From: Desulfatirhabdium butyrativorans
GTDB taxonomy: Bacteria > Desulfobacterota > Desulfobacteria > Desulfobacterales > JAIFKL01
Length of the DNA stretch: 12,370 nucleotides
Assembly: GCA_022736535.1 (NCBI GenBank)
Contig: DZCT01000050.1
Coordinates: 4,898-17,267, forward strand
Direction of reading: 5' to 3'
Shown in pieces: positions 5,505 through 12,346 of the stretch (its first letter is position 1; every line of letters starts with the position of its first letter). A program made the translations under genes and the position numbers. Below the pieces are notes generated by a model that saw only the letters and a program-made list of their open reading frames with translations, was not told where the DNA came from and did no database searches.

Positions 5505-7259
5505 ATGAAAAAAATAAGCATCCGCATGATATTCAGCATATTTCTGATTCTGGCAAATACAGCGGTTTTTTCCGGCTATACGCTCTATTATTATCAGACC
5601 ACCAAATCTGAGATGACGGATGAACTGAAAAGCACAGCCGCTTATATGGCTGAATGGCTTTCCGGAGGCCTGAGAATGCCGGTATGGAGCATGGACAGAA
5701 AAACAACAGAAGATATTATCACCTCCGGTATGAGCAGACAGGTAGGGGCTGTGATTGTAACAGATGAATATAACAAAGTTTTCTGCGGTATGAAACGCGA
5801 TGCGAACTGGCAGGTCGTCTCTGCCGATGCAGCGCCTTCTGAAGCAGATATTGCAAATGACAAAATAAATTTTGTGACAGCAGAAAAGGAGATCATTGAC
5901 AAAGGACTGAGGCTGGGAGGGGTAAAAGTATATCTGACGCCCCGGTTCATGGAGGAGCAGTTGAAACATGCCGTAACTTCAATGCTTCTCGCGCTTCTGA
6001 TTTTGAATGTCATCATTTTTTTACTCCTTTATTTCTTTGTGCAAAATGTGATTATCAGTCCGATAATGACAGTCGTATCATATCTCAGCCGGCTGTCTGT
6101 GGGTGATATTCCTGAAATTATTGTAAAAAAATATGCAGGAGAATTTAACAACATCAGAAACAGCCTGAATATTCTGATTCAGACCATGTCCGAAACCGTA
6201 AATATCGGCAATGAAGTTGCCGCAGGAAATATCTCCGTAGCCGTTACGGAGCGCTCGGAAAACGACCTGCTGATGCTGGCGATGAACAGAATGACCGACA
6301 GGCTGAGAAACGTCATACAGGAGACAAACGGAATGATTCAGTCTGTCGGTGAAGGGAAATTGGATGTCCGGGGCAATGCCGAAGCCTTTGAAGGCGGCTG
6401 GCGTGATCTTGTCAGCGGTGTGAACGACCTGATTTCAGGATTAAGCGATGCAGTATCAAGATCGGCAGCCCTCGGTCAGGAAATGGAGCTTGCCCGGAGA
6501 ATTCAGACCTCTCTGCTGCCGAGCCTGAGCGATCATGTCCACCCGGATTTTGAAATTGCCGCTACGATGCTTCCCGCGGATCATGTCGGCGGCGATTTTT
6601 ATGACGTCACCTTTGACAGAAGCGGTTCGCTGTGGTTTGCCATCGGCGATGTGTCGGGGCACGGTGTTACGCCCGGCCTGATTATGATGATGGCGCAGAC
6701 GGTTCACACCACAGTGACGACAAATCTTGAATGCGATGCGCGAAGCGTTGTTGTCAAGTTAAACGAAATCCTGTATAAAAATGTCAGCGAGCGTCTGCAC
6801 GAAAGCCATTTTATGACATTCACAGCCCTGAAATATCTGGGGGACGGGCATTTTCAGCACGCGGGCGCGCATCTGTCCATGATTGTTTTCCGTCAGAACA
6901 CCGGAAACTGCGAACTGATAAGGACCCGAGGGATTTATCTGAATTTCAAAAAGGACATTTCTAACGCCATAAAAAATGACGAATTTTCTCTTGACCCCGG
7001 AGATGTTCTCGTGCTTTACACTGACGGTCTGACCGAAGCGCATACTCCAGATGAGAAAATGCTTGATCTTGAAGGTTTTGTAAAAATTGTGGAAAAACAT
7101 GCCCGGCAGAATCCCGAAGCCATGAAAGACAGGATCATGGCAGATGTGATTCAATGGTGCGACAATATCCGTGCAGATGATATGACGCTTGTGATTATCA
7201 AAAGAAAAGAGATGTCAATGCAGGGCGGGCATGAAACGCCCCAATGTCATTGCCGTTAA
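5505..7259 (+). CDS. membrane-bound SpoIIE/RsbU-type PP2C phosphatase with HAMP
   Basis: A 584-residue sensor phosphatase. TM1 spans about 8-30 and TM2 about 159-180. The roughly 125-residue loop between them, containing LRMPVWSMDRKTTEDIITSG, looks like a small Cache/PAS-like periplasmic sensor. A HAMP region follows (about 181-235), then a second HAMP-like helical stretch (about 236-320) and the linker LARRIQTSLLPS that typically precedes RsbU-type PP2C domains. The catalytic domain (about 345-568) shows the metal ligands in VGGDFYDV (D364), GDVSGHG (D382), YTDGLTE (D507) and RADDMTLVII (D558/D559). Such enzymes dephosphorylate anti-anti-sigma (STAS) proteins in partner-switching. No STAS or anti-sigma kinase gene is in the window. 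The upstream binding protein could feed its periplasmic domain, which is an inference from adjacency. The ATG at 5505 has only a weak purine-rich upstream (acaaagat). The last 14 residues, with HETPQCHCR, look non-conserved. Confidence 0.9.
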   Translation: MKKISIRMIFSIFLILANTAVFSGYTLYYYQTTKSEMTDELKSTAAYMAEWLSGGLRMPVWSMDRKTTEDIITSGMSRQVGAVIVTDEYNKVFCGMKRDANWQVVSADAAPSEADIANDKINFVTAEKEIIDKGLRLGGVKVYLTPRFMEEQLKHAVTSMLLALLILNVIIFLLLYFFVQNVIISPIMTVVSYLSRLSVGDIPEIIVKKYAGEFNNIRNSLNILIQTMSETVNIGNEVAAGNISVAVTERSENDLLMLAMNRMTDRLRNVIQETNGMIQSVGEGKLDVRGNAEAFEGGWRDLVSGVNDLISGLSDAVSRSAALGQEMELARRIQTSLLPSLSDHVHPDFEIAATMLPADHVGGDFYDVTFDRSGSLWFAIGDVSGHGVTPGLIMMMAQTVHTTVTTNLECDARSVVVKLNEILYKNVSERLHESHFMTFTALKYLGDGHFQHAGAHLSMIVFRQNTGNCELIRTRGIYLNFKKDISNAIKNDEFSLDPGDVLVLYTDGLTEAHTPDEKMLDLEGFVKIVEKHARQNPEAMKDRIMADVIQWCDNIRADDMTLVIIKRKEMSMQGGHETPQCHCR

Positions 7260-7310
7260 GGAGCGGGACACTGATTTTCCCCCTTTTTCAAAGGTTCCCG
7301 GACTGAGACA

Positions 7311-7344
7311 AATCCCCCCTGCCCCCCTTTACAAAAGGGGGATT
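7311..7344. repeat. C-rich/G-rich hairpin repeat after the phosphatase gene
   Basis: AATCCCCC (7311-7318) pairs with GGGGGATT (7337-7344). An inner CCCCCTTT (7323-7330) can also pair with AAAAGGGGG. The phrase aaatcccccctgccccc belongs to a common dispersed intergenic repeat type. It may double as a terminator, although no T run follows. Confidence 0.55.
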
Positions 7345-7411
7345 ATGTCGAACTCACGTTAAATAAAAACCTTGAGCGGTTTGAAAACCTTCAGGATTTC
7401 AGAGGTAAAAC

Positions 7412-7696
7412 ATGGAAACAGTCGGCTATAGTCAGGTGCAAGCTTTATTAAAACAGCTCCCTGAAAAAAAATTGCAGACAGCATACAAACTGCTTGCTGA
7501 TTTGATAGCCAGCGATACAGAATTGCTGCCGTTTCAGCAGGAATATATGAGTCTTCCTTTAAATGAAAGACGCCGGATCATGACACAGCAGGCAGAGCAG
7601 ATGAACACGCATTATCAGAAAAACACAGGCGAACGTCAATTATGGCAGGAAGGAGATTTTCTTCAAGCGTATTTGTTTATGCTATTGCCGCTGTGA
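7412..7696 (+). CDS. small antitoxin-like protein, no toxin partner
   Basis: A 94-residue, helical, charged, probably cytosolic protein with a good gaggt site 6 nt upstream. The N-terminal YSQVQALLKQLPEKKLQTAYKLLADL and the central LPLNERRRIMTQQAEQMNTHY resemble, from memory, short antitoxin-like proteins encoded just upstream of MazF/PemK-type toxins in Desulfobacterota and cyanobacteria. Such relatives tend to stop shortly after a GDF..Y motif. Here GDFLQAY is reached at residue 87 and the frame runs on with seven hydrophobic residues (LFMLLPL), as if the original stop had been lost. No toxin follows: the next gene is rnc, after 61 bp. It may be an orphan antitoxin or a decayed module. Family assignment is moderate, and the gene itself is fairly likely. 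Confidence 0.55.
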   Translation: METVGYSQVQALLKQLPEKKLQTAYKLLADLIASDTELLPFQQEYMSLPLNERRRIMTQQAEQMNTHYQKNTGERQLWQEGDFLQAYLFMLLPL

Positions 7697-7757
7697 TTGA
7701 ATATTAGAAAATCACAGTTCAAATCCAGAATGAGAACGGACAGTTAATTAATTTTTA

Positions 7758-8450
7758 ATGGAATTTTCAGCATTTAAAAAAAAAATTCAATACGAATTTA
7801 ACAATGACGGGCTTCTTGAAGAAGCCTGCCGTCACAGCTCTTATGTGAATGAACAGGAGCCGACAGACCTGCGCGATAACGAACGTCTCGAATTTCTCGG
7901 AGATGCGGTGTTAAACCTTGTGATCGGTCATATTCTCATGCACCGTTATCCGCATCTGCCGGAAGGCGATCTGTCCCGAATGCGCGCCAGCTTGGTCAAT
8001 GAATTTCAGCTTGCAAGAGTTGCAAAAGCCATTGATCTCGGCGACTATGTTTTGCTGGGCAAGGGCGAAATTCAGACCAACGGCAGGAAAAAGAAATCCA
8101 TCCTTGCGGACACATTGGAGGCGGTTATCGCGGCGGTTTATCTCGACGGCGGTTTTAATGCGGCGTTCCGCTTTGTTGAGCATCATTTTTTAAAGCAGAT
8201 CAGAGCCATTGCCGAGCCGAATACAAATTATGACTACAAAAGCCAACTGCAGGAAGTTGTTCAGGTGACGCCGGGTCTTGCGCCGGTTTACAACGTGATA
8301 GAAGAAAGCGGTCCCCCGCATGACAAGACATTTATCGTCCGGATCACGGTGGCGGATGTATGCACCGAAGGGACAGGAAAAAGCAAAAAAACGGCGGAGC
8401 AGAATGCCGCACGGAAAGCCCTTGAAATGTGGGAAGCGAACAAGGGGTGA
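7758..8450 (+). CDS. rnc: ribonuclease III
   Basis: A 230-residue RNase III, which cuts double-stranded RNA in rRNA precursors and structured mRNAs as a cytosolic dimer. The endonuclease signature NERLEFLGDAVL carries E42, E45 and D49. LPEGDLSRMRASLVN supplies E69, and ILADTLEAVIAAVYLDGG supplies D118 and E121. These correspond to E. coli E38, E41, D45, E65, D114 and E117, shifted by four. The C-terminal dsRNA-binding domain (about 159-226) has YDYKSQLQEVVQ, PVYNVIEESGPPHDKTF and GTGKSKKTAEQNAARKAL. Length and domain order are normal. The ATG at 7758 has no clear Shine-Dalgarno (ttaattaattttta). The final codons AAG GGG TGA coincide with the start of a heptamer repeat, so the repeat may have redefined the C-terminus slightly. 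lepB or era, common rnc neighbours, are not here. Confidence 0.97.
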   Translation: MEFSAFKKKIQYEFNNDGLLEEACRHSSYVNEQEPTDLRDNERLEFLGDAVLNLVIGHILMHRYPHLPEGDLSRMRASLVNEFQLARVAKAIDLGDYVLLGKGEIQTNGRKKKSILADTLEAVIAAVYLDGGFNAAFRFVEHHFLKQIRAIAEPNTNYDYKSQLQEVVQVTPGLAPVYNVIEESGPPHDKTFIVRITVADVCTEGTGKSKKTAEQNAARKALEMWEANKG

Positions 8451-8520
8451 GGGGTAAGAGGTAAGAGGTGAGAGGTGAGAGGCAGTAACCCCCTCTGACC
8501 TCTTACCCCGCACCTCTTAC
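8447..8520. repeat. heptamer tandem repeat with inverted arm, abutting rnc stop
   Basis: Five heptamers run from 8447 to 8481: gtgaggg, gtaagag, gtaagag, gtgagag, gtgagag. After gcagtaa, the right arm (about 8489-8520) is their near reverse complement, so a long hairpin can form. The element overlaps the rnc stop codon and fills nearly the whole gap to the radical SAM gene. It matches the design of the element at 1410-1476 and recalls the heptanucleotide STRR repeats described in cyanobacteria. Confidence 0.8.
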
Positions 8521-8533
8521 CTTAAAAAGTCAA

Positions 8534-9583
8534 ATGAACAAAGCCGAAAAGCCTTTTATTATACCGATTTTTATGCCGCAGGCAGGCTGTTCCCATCAGT
8601 GTGTTTTCTGCAATCAGTCCGCCATCACGGGCATCAGACAGAAGCATTTTTCCTGTGAAGATTTCCGTGCGCAGGTCGGAGATTTTCTGAAATACAAAGG
8701 CAGGCATCGGAAAACAGTTCAGATTTCATTTTACGGCGGCACATTTCTCGGATTGCCGGAAAATGACATCAGGCAGTGGCTTGGCGAAGCCGCACGCTTT
8801 GTGGACGAGGGAGATGCCGACAGCATCCGTTTTTCAACCCGCCCCGACAGCATCAACCGGGAGCGGCTTGACCTTATCAGAGATTTTCCGGTTTCGACAA
8901 TCGAAGTCGGCGTGCAGACGATGGATGAGGCGGTGCTGGCAACAGCAAGGCGCGGTCACACCGCGTCAGATACGGAACATGCGGTTTGTCTTTTGCATGA
9001 GCGAAAGTATGAAATCGGGCTTCAGATGATGGTCGGACTCCCGGACGACAGCCCGGCTAAAGCCCTTGCCACAGCCCGGAAAATTGCAGCGATGTCGCCG
9101 GATTTTGTCAGAATTTATCCGACATTGGTGATCGAGAACAGCCCGCTTGCCGCATGGTATCGCAATGGAAAATATGCGCCCCTGTCTTTGGAACAGGCGG
9201 TTGCACTTGTGAAAGACATTTATCTCGTGTTCAGACAAAGCAATATTCCGGTCATCCGCATGGGGCTTCAGGCTTCCCAAGACCTTGACAACACAGGCAT
9301 AGTTTTAGCCGGTCCTTATCATCCCTCATTCGGACATCTTGTTTTCTCAAAAGTCTTTCTTGACGCTGCGCTGAACGAGATAAGTCATGCAGGCATCAGT
9401 GATTTCACCGGCGCGGCGATTTCGTTGCGGGTTCATCCCCGAAGTATCTCCAAGATGAGAGGCATGAACAATCAGAATATGAAAGCAATAACAGAGAGAT
9501 GTCATCCGGCTTCCATACAAGTCATTTCGGATGTCTCGCTTTCCGAAGAAGAAGTAAAAATTCAGTATGAGGTTGAGATTTGA
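8534..9583 (+). CDS. Elp3-like radical SAM protein
   Basis: A 349-residue radical SAM enzyme. PQAGCSHQCVFCNQ holds the cluster-binding C-x3-C-x2-C motif (C19, C23, C26), which binds a 4Fe-4S cluster and generates a 5'-deoxyadenosyl radical. SFYGGTF (about 65-71) is the SAM-binding glycine motif. RPDSI, STIEVGVQTMDEAVL and the RGHT segment are typical of the Elp3/HemN-like elongator group. The acetyltransferase domain of true Elp3 is missing, so this is the short bacterial type often labelled 'elongator complex protein 3' or simply radical SAM; its substrate is unknown. It follows rnc across a repeat, and the two may be co-transcribed. No Shine-Dalgarno is visible before the ATG at 8534 (ttaccttaaaaagtcaa), possibly because the repeat lies just upstream. 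Its stop lies within an inverted repeat shared with the convergent kinase gene. Confidence 0.9.
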   Translation: MNKAEKPFIIPIFMPQAGCSHQCVFCNQSAITGIRQKHFSCEDFRAQVGDFLKYKGRHRKTVQISFYGGTFLGLPENDIRQWLGEAARFVDEGDADSIRFSTRPDSINRERLDLIRDFPVSTIEVGVQTMDEAVLATARRGHTASDTEHAVCLLHERKYEIGLQMMVGLPDDSPAKALATARKIAAMSPDFVRIYPTLVIENSPLAAWYRNGKYAPLSLEQAVALVKDIYLVFRQSNIPVIRMGLQASQDLDNTGIVLAGPYHPSFGHLVFSKVFLDAALNEISHAGISDFTGAAISLRVHPRSISKMRGMNNQNMKAITERCHPASIQVISDVSLSEEEVKIQYEVEI

Positions 9584-9624
9584 CAATTTCTATCATGTCA
9601 ATAAGTGCAGGGTTGTCAAATCTC
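9575..9624. terminator. 12-bp inverted repeat across two convergent stop codons
   Basis: GAGATTTGACAA (9575-9586) pairs perfectly with TTGTCAAATCTC (9613-9624) around a 26-nt loop. The left arm contains the stop of the radical SAM gene (9581-9583). The right arm overlaps the stop of the kinase gene (9623-9625). It could work as a bidirectional terminator, but it lacks T-tracts and is only moderately GC-rich. Confidence 0.5.
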
Positions 9625-11062
9625 AGTCAGCAATCGGCAACTTCACGTAAAACGCGCTGCCCTTGCCGACAATGCTCTCCACTTCAATTCTGCCTTTATG
9701 CGCCTCGGCAATGTGTTTGCAGATCGCAAGCCCCAGCCCGCTGCCGCCTTCGCTTCTGGACCGGGCTTTGTCCACCCGGTAGAAGCGTTCAAAAATATGG
9801 GGAAGCGCCTCGGGCGGAATCCCGATGCCGGTATCCCGCACCGATATGACAGCTTCGCTGCCCTGTCTGTGGAGCGATACGGACACGGTTCCGCCTTCGT
9901 CGGAATATCTCACCGCGTTGCTGATAAGATTATACATCAGCCTGACGAGACTTTTTTTGTCTCCGCAGACAAAAATATTATCAGATAAATCCGTATTCAG
10001 TTCCAGCCCTTTTTCCCGGCAGAGAATTTCCACATCGGAACAAAGTTCCCGGATAAATTCGGAAAGGGCGATTTCCTCAAATTTGAAATGCGCTTTTCCC
10101 GCGTCTGCACGCGCAAGGGTCAGCATCTGGGCGATAATAGATGAGATATGCGCTGATTCCTGAGCAATGATTCCGATGGTTTTCCGGTAAACTTCCGGCG
10201 ACCGCTCTTTCTGAAGCGCGAGCGTGGATTCCGCCTGAAGCACCGCAAGGGGCGTCCGCAGTTCGTGGGACGCGTCGCCGGTGAACTGCTGCTGACGGGT
10301 AAAAGCTTTTTCCAATCTTTCAATCATCCGATTGAGAGCAGACGCTAATTTTCCCAATTCATCATTGGTTCTGATGTCAATCCGCCGGCTCAGGTCGCTT
10401 TCGCCGATTTCTTCTGCAATATCCGTGATCCGCTTCACCGGATTGAAAGCCCGTCGGGATAGAAAAAGCCCCCCGCCGCAGGAAAGCAGAACGGTCAGCG
10501 GTATGGCAATCAGAAGAATTTGCAGAAGGTTATGCAAAGCATTTTCAATATCTCTCATGGGGCGGGCAATCGTCAGAACCGCTTGGTAAACCTTTATTTT
10601 CCGAGAAGGCTGAGGACGTTTCGAGAATCTTTCCGGGCGGATATCCGGCTGATCCGGTTTAAACGGAGTCATAATGACTCGCAGTTTTCCCTGCGGTGAA
10701 ATTTCGAGCGTTGTGAGAAGATTTTTTCCGGCTTTCTCGGAAATGACCGAATCAATCTCTTCTTTGGAAATCGGTATCTTGAATTGCTTATGAGAGATGT
10801 GCATCAGTTCTCCCTCGGAATAAAAATAAAAGGAAATGAGTTCTCCGATTTCCTCTTCGAAAGTTCCGCTCGAGATGATGGACATGATATCTCTGAATCC
10901 GGAAAGCTGTTCGGCCCGGGTCTTGAGAGAATCATCCAAGCTGTTGTAGAGAATACGGGAAAGGCTGAAATAAACGCCTGCGCCCAGCAGCGTGAGCAGA
11001 AGGCCGAGTATTGCCACATACCAGAGCGTCAGCCTGAACGTAATACTATGGATGAAATTCAT
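9623..11062 (-). CDS. sensor histidine kinase of a two-component system
   Basis: A 479-residue membrane histidine kinase of the EnvZ/CusS-like HAMP class. TM1 spans about 12-33, then a periplasmic domain of about 144 residues and TM2 (about 178-201). HAMP follows (about 201-254: RRAFNPVKRITDIAEEI, NDELGKLASALNRMIERL). The phosphoacceptor is H266 in ASHELRTPLAVL. The ATPase shows the N-box LMYNLISNAVRYS (N378, N382), D410 in VRDTGIGIP, the F-box FERFYRVDKARSRS and the G-box GGSGLGLAICKHI. It should phosphorylate the adjacent regulator in response to an unknown periplasmic signal. The ATG overlaps the regulator's stop in an ATGA, so translation is coupled. The periplasmic domain shows no metal-binding His/Met cluster that would point to copper. 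It contains a basic, proline-rich segment, KPDQPDIRPERFSKRPQPSR (about 135-154). Confidence 0.95.
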   Translation of the reverse strand: MNFIHSITFRLTLWYVAILGLLLTLLGAGVYFSLSRILYNSLDDSLKTRAEQLSGFRDIMSIISSGTFEEEIGELISFYFYSEGELMHISHKQFKIPISKEEIDSVISEKAGKNLLTTLEISPQGKLRVIMTPFKPDQPDIRPERFSKRPQPSRKIKVYQAVLTIARPMRDIENALHNLLQILLIAIPLTVLLSCGGGLFLSRRAFNPVKRITDIAEEIGESDLSRRIDIRTNDELGKLASALNRMIERLEKAFTRQQQFTGDASHELRTPLAVLQAESTLALQKERSPEVYRKTIGIIAQESAHISSIIAQMLTLARADAGKAHFKFEEIALSEFIRELCSDVEILCREKGLELNTDLSDNIFVCGDKKSLVRLMYNLISNAVRYSDEGGTVSVSLHRQGSEAVISVRDTGIGIPPEALPHIFERFYRVDKARSRSEGGSGLGLAICKHIAEAHKGRIEVESIVGKGSAFYVKLPIAD

Positions 11063-11730
11063 ATTTCCCTGATGCGGTACCCCGCGCCTCGAACCGTCTG
11101 AATGATCTGCTTGCCCTGTTCGGGATCAATCTTTTGTCTCAGTCGGCGGATATAGACATCCACCAGATTGGACATGCTGTCGAAATCATAATTCCAGGCA
11201 TGTTCCTCGATCATGGTCCGGGTGAACAGGGCATTGGGATGGCGCATCATGTAATTCAAAATCGCATATTCTTTTGAGGTGAGGTCAATCGCCTTTTCTT
11301 TCCACCGGACTTCGCGTGTTACCGTGTTCAGAACCAGATCGCCGACCCTGAGTTCCGGCGATTTGACGCTGATTTTCCGTCGGAGCAAAGCCCGCACTCT
11401 TGCCGAAAGTTCCGGAAAAGCAAAGGGTTTTACCAAATAATCATCTGCTCCGGTGTCGAGTCCTGTCACCCGATCTTCCACGGTATCTTTGGCTGTGAGC
11501 ATCAGAATCGGTGTGGAAATTTTTTTTGCCCGAAGGCGTCGGCATACCTCGAATCCGTCTGTTTTGGGCATCATAATGTCGAGGATGATGAGATCATAAG
11601 AACCGTTTTCAGCGTAGTAGTATCCGTCTTCGCCGTCATGAACGCAGTCCACCGCGTAAGCCTCTTCTTCAAGACCTCTTCTGACCACATCGCAAAATTT
11701 CAGATCGTCATCTGCAAGCAGAATACGCAT
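11059..11730 (-). CDS. OmpR/PhoB-family response regulator
   Basis: A 223-residue DNA-binding response regulator. The receiver domain (1 to about 118) has the acidic pocket D7/D8 and the phosphoacceptor D51 in LIILDIMMPKTDGFE. It also has T79 in MLTAKD and K101 in LVKPFAF. The winged helix domain (about 126-221) has EVRWKEKAIDLTSKEYAILNY and the recognition region SNLVDVYIRRLRQKID, then VRGAGYRI. Sequence style is closest to CusR/QseB-type regulators. It is the first gene of the operon, with a strong aaggggg site 5 nt before the ATG, and overlaps the kinase by four bases. The promoter region upstream has an 11-bp spaced direct repeat, which suggests autoregulation. No target gene in this window is obvious: the nearest upstream sequence is a telA-like remnant on the other strand. 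Confidence 0.96.
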   Translation of the reverse strand: MRILLADDDLKFCDVVRRGLEEEAYAVDCVHDGEDGYYYAENGSYDLIILDIMMPKTDGFEVCRRLRAKKISTPILMLTAKDTVEDRVTGLDTGADDYLVKPFAFPELSARVRALLRRKISVKSPELRVGDLVLNTVTREVRWKEKAIDLTSKEYAILNYMMRHPNALFTRTMIEEHAWNYDFDSMSNLVDVYIRRLRQKIDPEQGKQIIQTVRGAGYRIREI

Positions 11731-11757
11731 ATATGCCCCCTTTATTTTTGAAAAACG

Positions 11758-11791
11758 ATTATAGCCCTATAAAGATGAAAGGAAAATGAAA
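11758..11791 (-). promoter_or_regulatory. candidate promoter and OmpR-type operator of the regulator operon
   Basis: On the minus strand TATAAT (11763-11758) is a perfect -10, about 28 bp before the start codon. Upstream, TTTCAT occurs at 11791-11786 and again at 11780-11775, a period of 11 bp. The -35 position itself is poor. An 11-bp direct repeat ending 11 bp before the -10, replacing a weak -35, is the layout of Pho-box-type operators bound by PhoB/OmpR-family activators. Confidence 0.5.
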
Positions 11792-11878
11792 AGAAAGCGG
11801 GCGAGAGTGAAAAAAGGAGACCGAAGGCTTTTTGTTTTACCTGATGTTCATTTTTATCTGCTATACGAATGCTTGAAA

Positions 11879-11915
11879 CATGTAGGGTGGCTGGAGCGAA
11901 GCGAAACCCACCTTA
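11879..11915. repeat. short REP-like palindromic repeat
   Basis: gtagggtggctggagcgaag followed by cgaaacccacctta has pairing GGGT/ACCC-type ends. It resembles the gtaggttggggtgagcggag family at 5250 and 5372 in layout. It directly abuts the telA-like fragment, and may mark where its 5' part was lost. A plus-strand frame (11786-12001) runs through it but is not credible. Confidence 0.45.
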
Positions 11916-11921
11916 TTGATT

Positions 11922-12171
11922 ATGCCGATATGCCTCCGGCAGCGCATTCAGGATTTGCAGCAGCAGTCGGCGGTGAATCAGCAGGGCGTGCTGGCGGTTG
12001 AACTCATCATCAGCAACAACAAGGAACTGATGAAAGGCCTTGACAGGGCGGTGAATGTGACGGTAACTTTTGGAAATGGACAATCTCACCCGCACCGCAG
12101 AGGAAGCCATCCGCAGAATGGAGCAGGGCAACAAAGCCGAGCCGGTGATTTTTCTGGATGTGGAGGAGTGA
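11922..12171 (+). pseudogene. remnant of a TelA-like (toxic anion resistance) gene
   Basis: Two pieces in different frames remain. From 11922 to about 12066 the frame reads LRQRIQDLQQQSAV, NQQGVLAVELIISNNKELM and KGLDRAVNVTVT, which closely follows the conserved core of TelA/KlaA/YceH-family proteins (tellurite or other toxic anion resistance; linked to surface stress). After VTVT the frame loses similarity. From about 12076 a second frame reads MDNLTRTAEEAIRRMEQGN and KAEPVIFLDVEE, then a stop at 12169-12171, plausibly the C-terminus. A normal protein is about 350-400 residues, so both the N-terminal part and most of the following helical region are missing, with a frameshift at the junction. 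A repeat abuts the 5' end and a strong terminator follows, probably the original one. Identification rests on recalled family motifs. Confidence 0.6.
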
Positions 12172-12210
12172 GTTCGGGCTGGTGAAAATCGCTTGGTCGG
12201 ATAAAAGCAG

Positions 12211-12247
12211 AAAAGCCCTTATAGCGGGGAGCGTAAGGGCTTTTTTT
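12211..12247 (+). terminator. strong rho-independent terminator
   Basis: AAAGCCCTTA (12212-12221) pairs with TAAGGGCTTT (12234-12243) around a 12-nt loop, and a run of seven T (12241-12247) follows. It sits 40 bp after the stop of the telA-like remnant and reads in the same direction. The A run on the left arm gives some bidirectional potential. Confidence 0.88.
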
Positions 12248-12279
12248 CATAGAATCTTAAAGTTAGGATTTTGGAGGCA

Positions 12280-12346
12280 ACTTAACACTGAATTAAGCGG
12301 CACGGCGATAGCCGTGTCCGCTTGAATGACGGGTGACTGGTTAGGC
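12280..12346 (-). other. integron attC-like recombination site
   Basis: Read on the minus strand, the site starts with GCCTAAC (R'', fits RYYYAAC) and ends with GTTAAGT (R', fits GTTRRRY). Inside are TTCAAGCGG (L'', 12326-12318) and CCGCTTAA (L', 12300-12293), then a CACGGC/GCCGTG stem with a 4-nt loop. Folding leaves two unpaired bases on one arm (G12324 and T12317 of the plus strand, the 'bottom' strand of attC), like the extrahelical G and T that the integrase recognises. The R''-L'' spacer is 13 nt instead of the usual 5-6, because of a 7-bp near-duplication (12327-12340). No integrase is in the window. The matching cassette would lie to the right, past the window end. Confidence 0.6.

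Noticed and set aside
11059..11730. Calling the regulator PhoB or CusR
   Set aside because: The Pho-box-like operator layout is shared by many OmpR-family sites. The kinase lacks PhoR features and no phosphate, copper or efflux genes are adjacent.
11786..12001. 71-residue plus-strand frame at the divergent side of the regulator operon
   Set aside because: It crosses the operator region, the REP-like repeat and an out-of-frame part of the telA-like fragment, so it has no coding character of its own.
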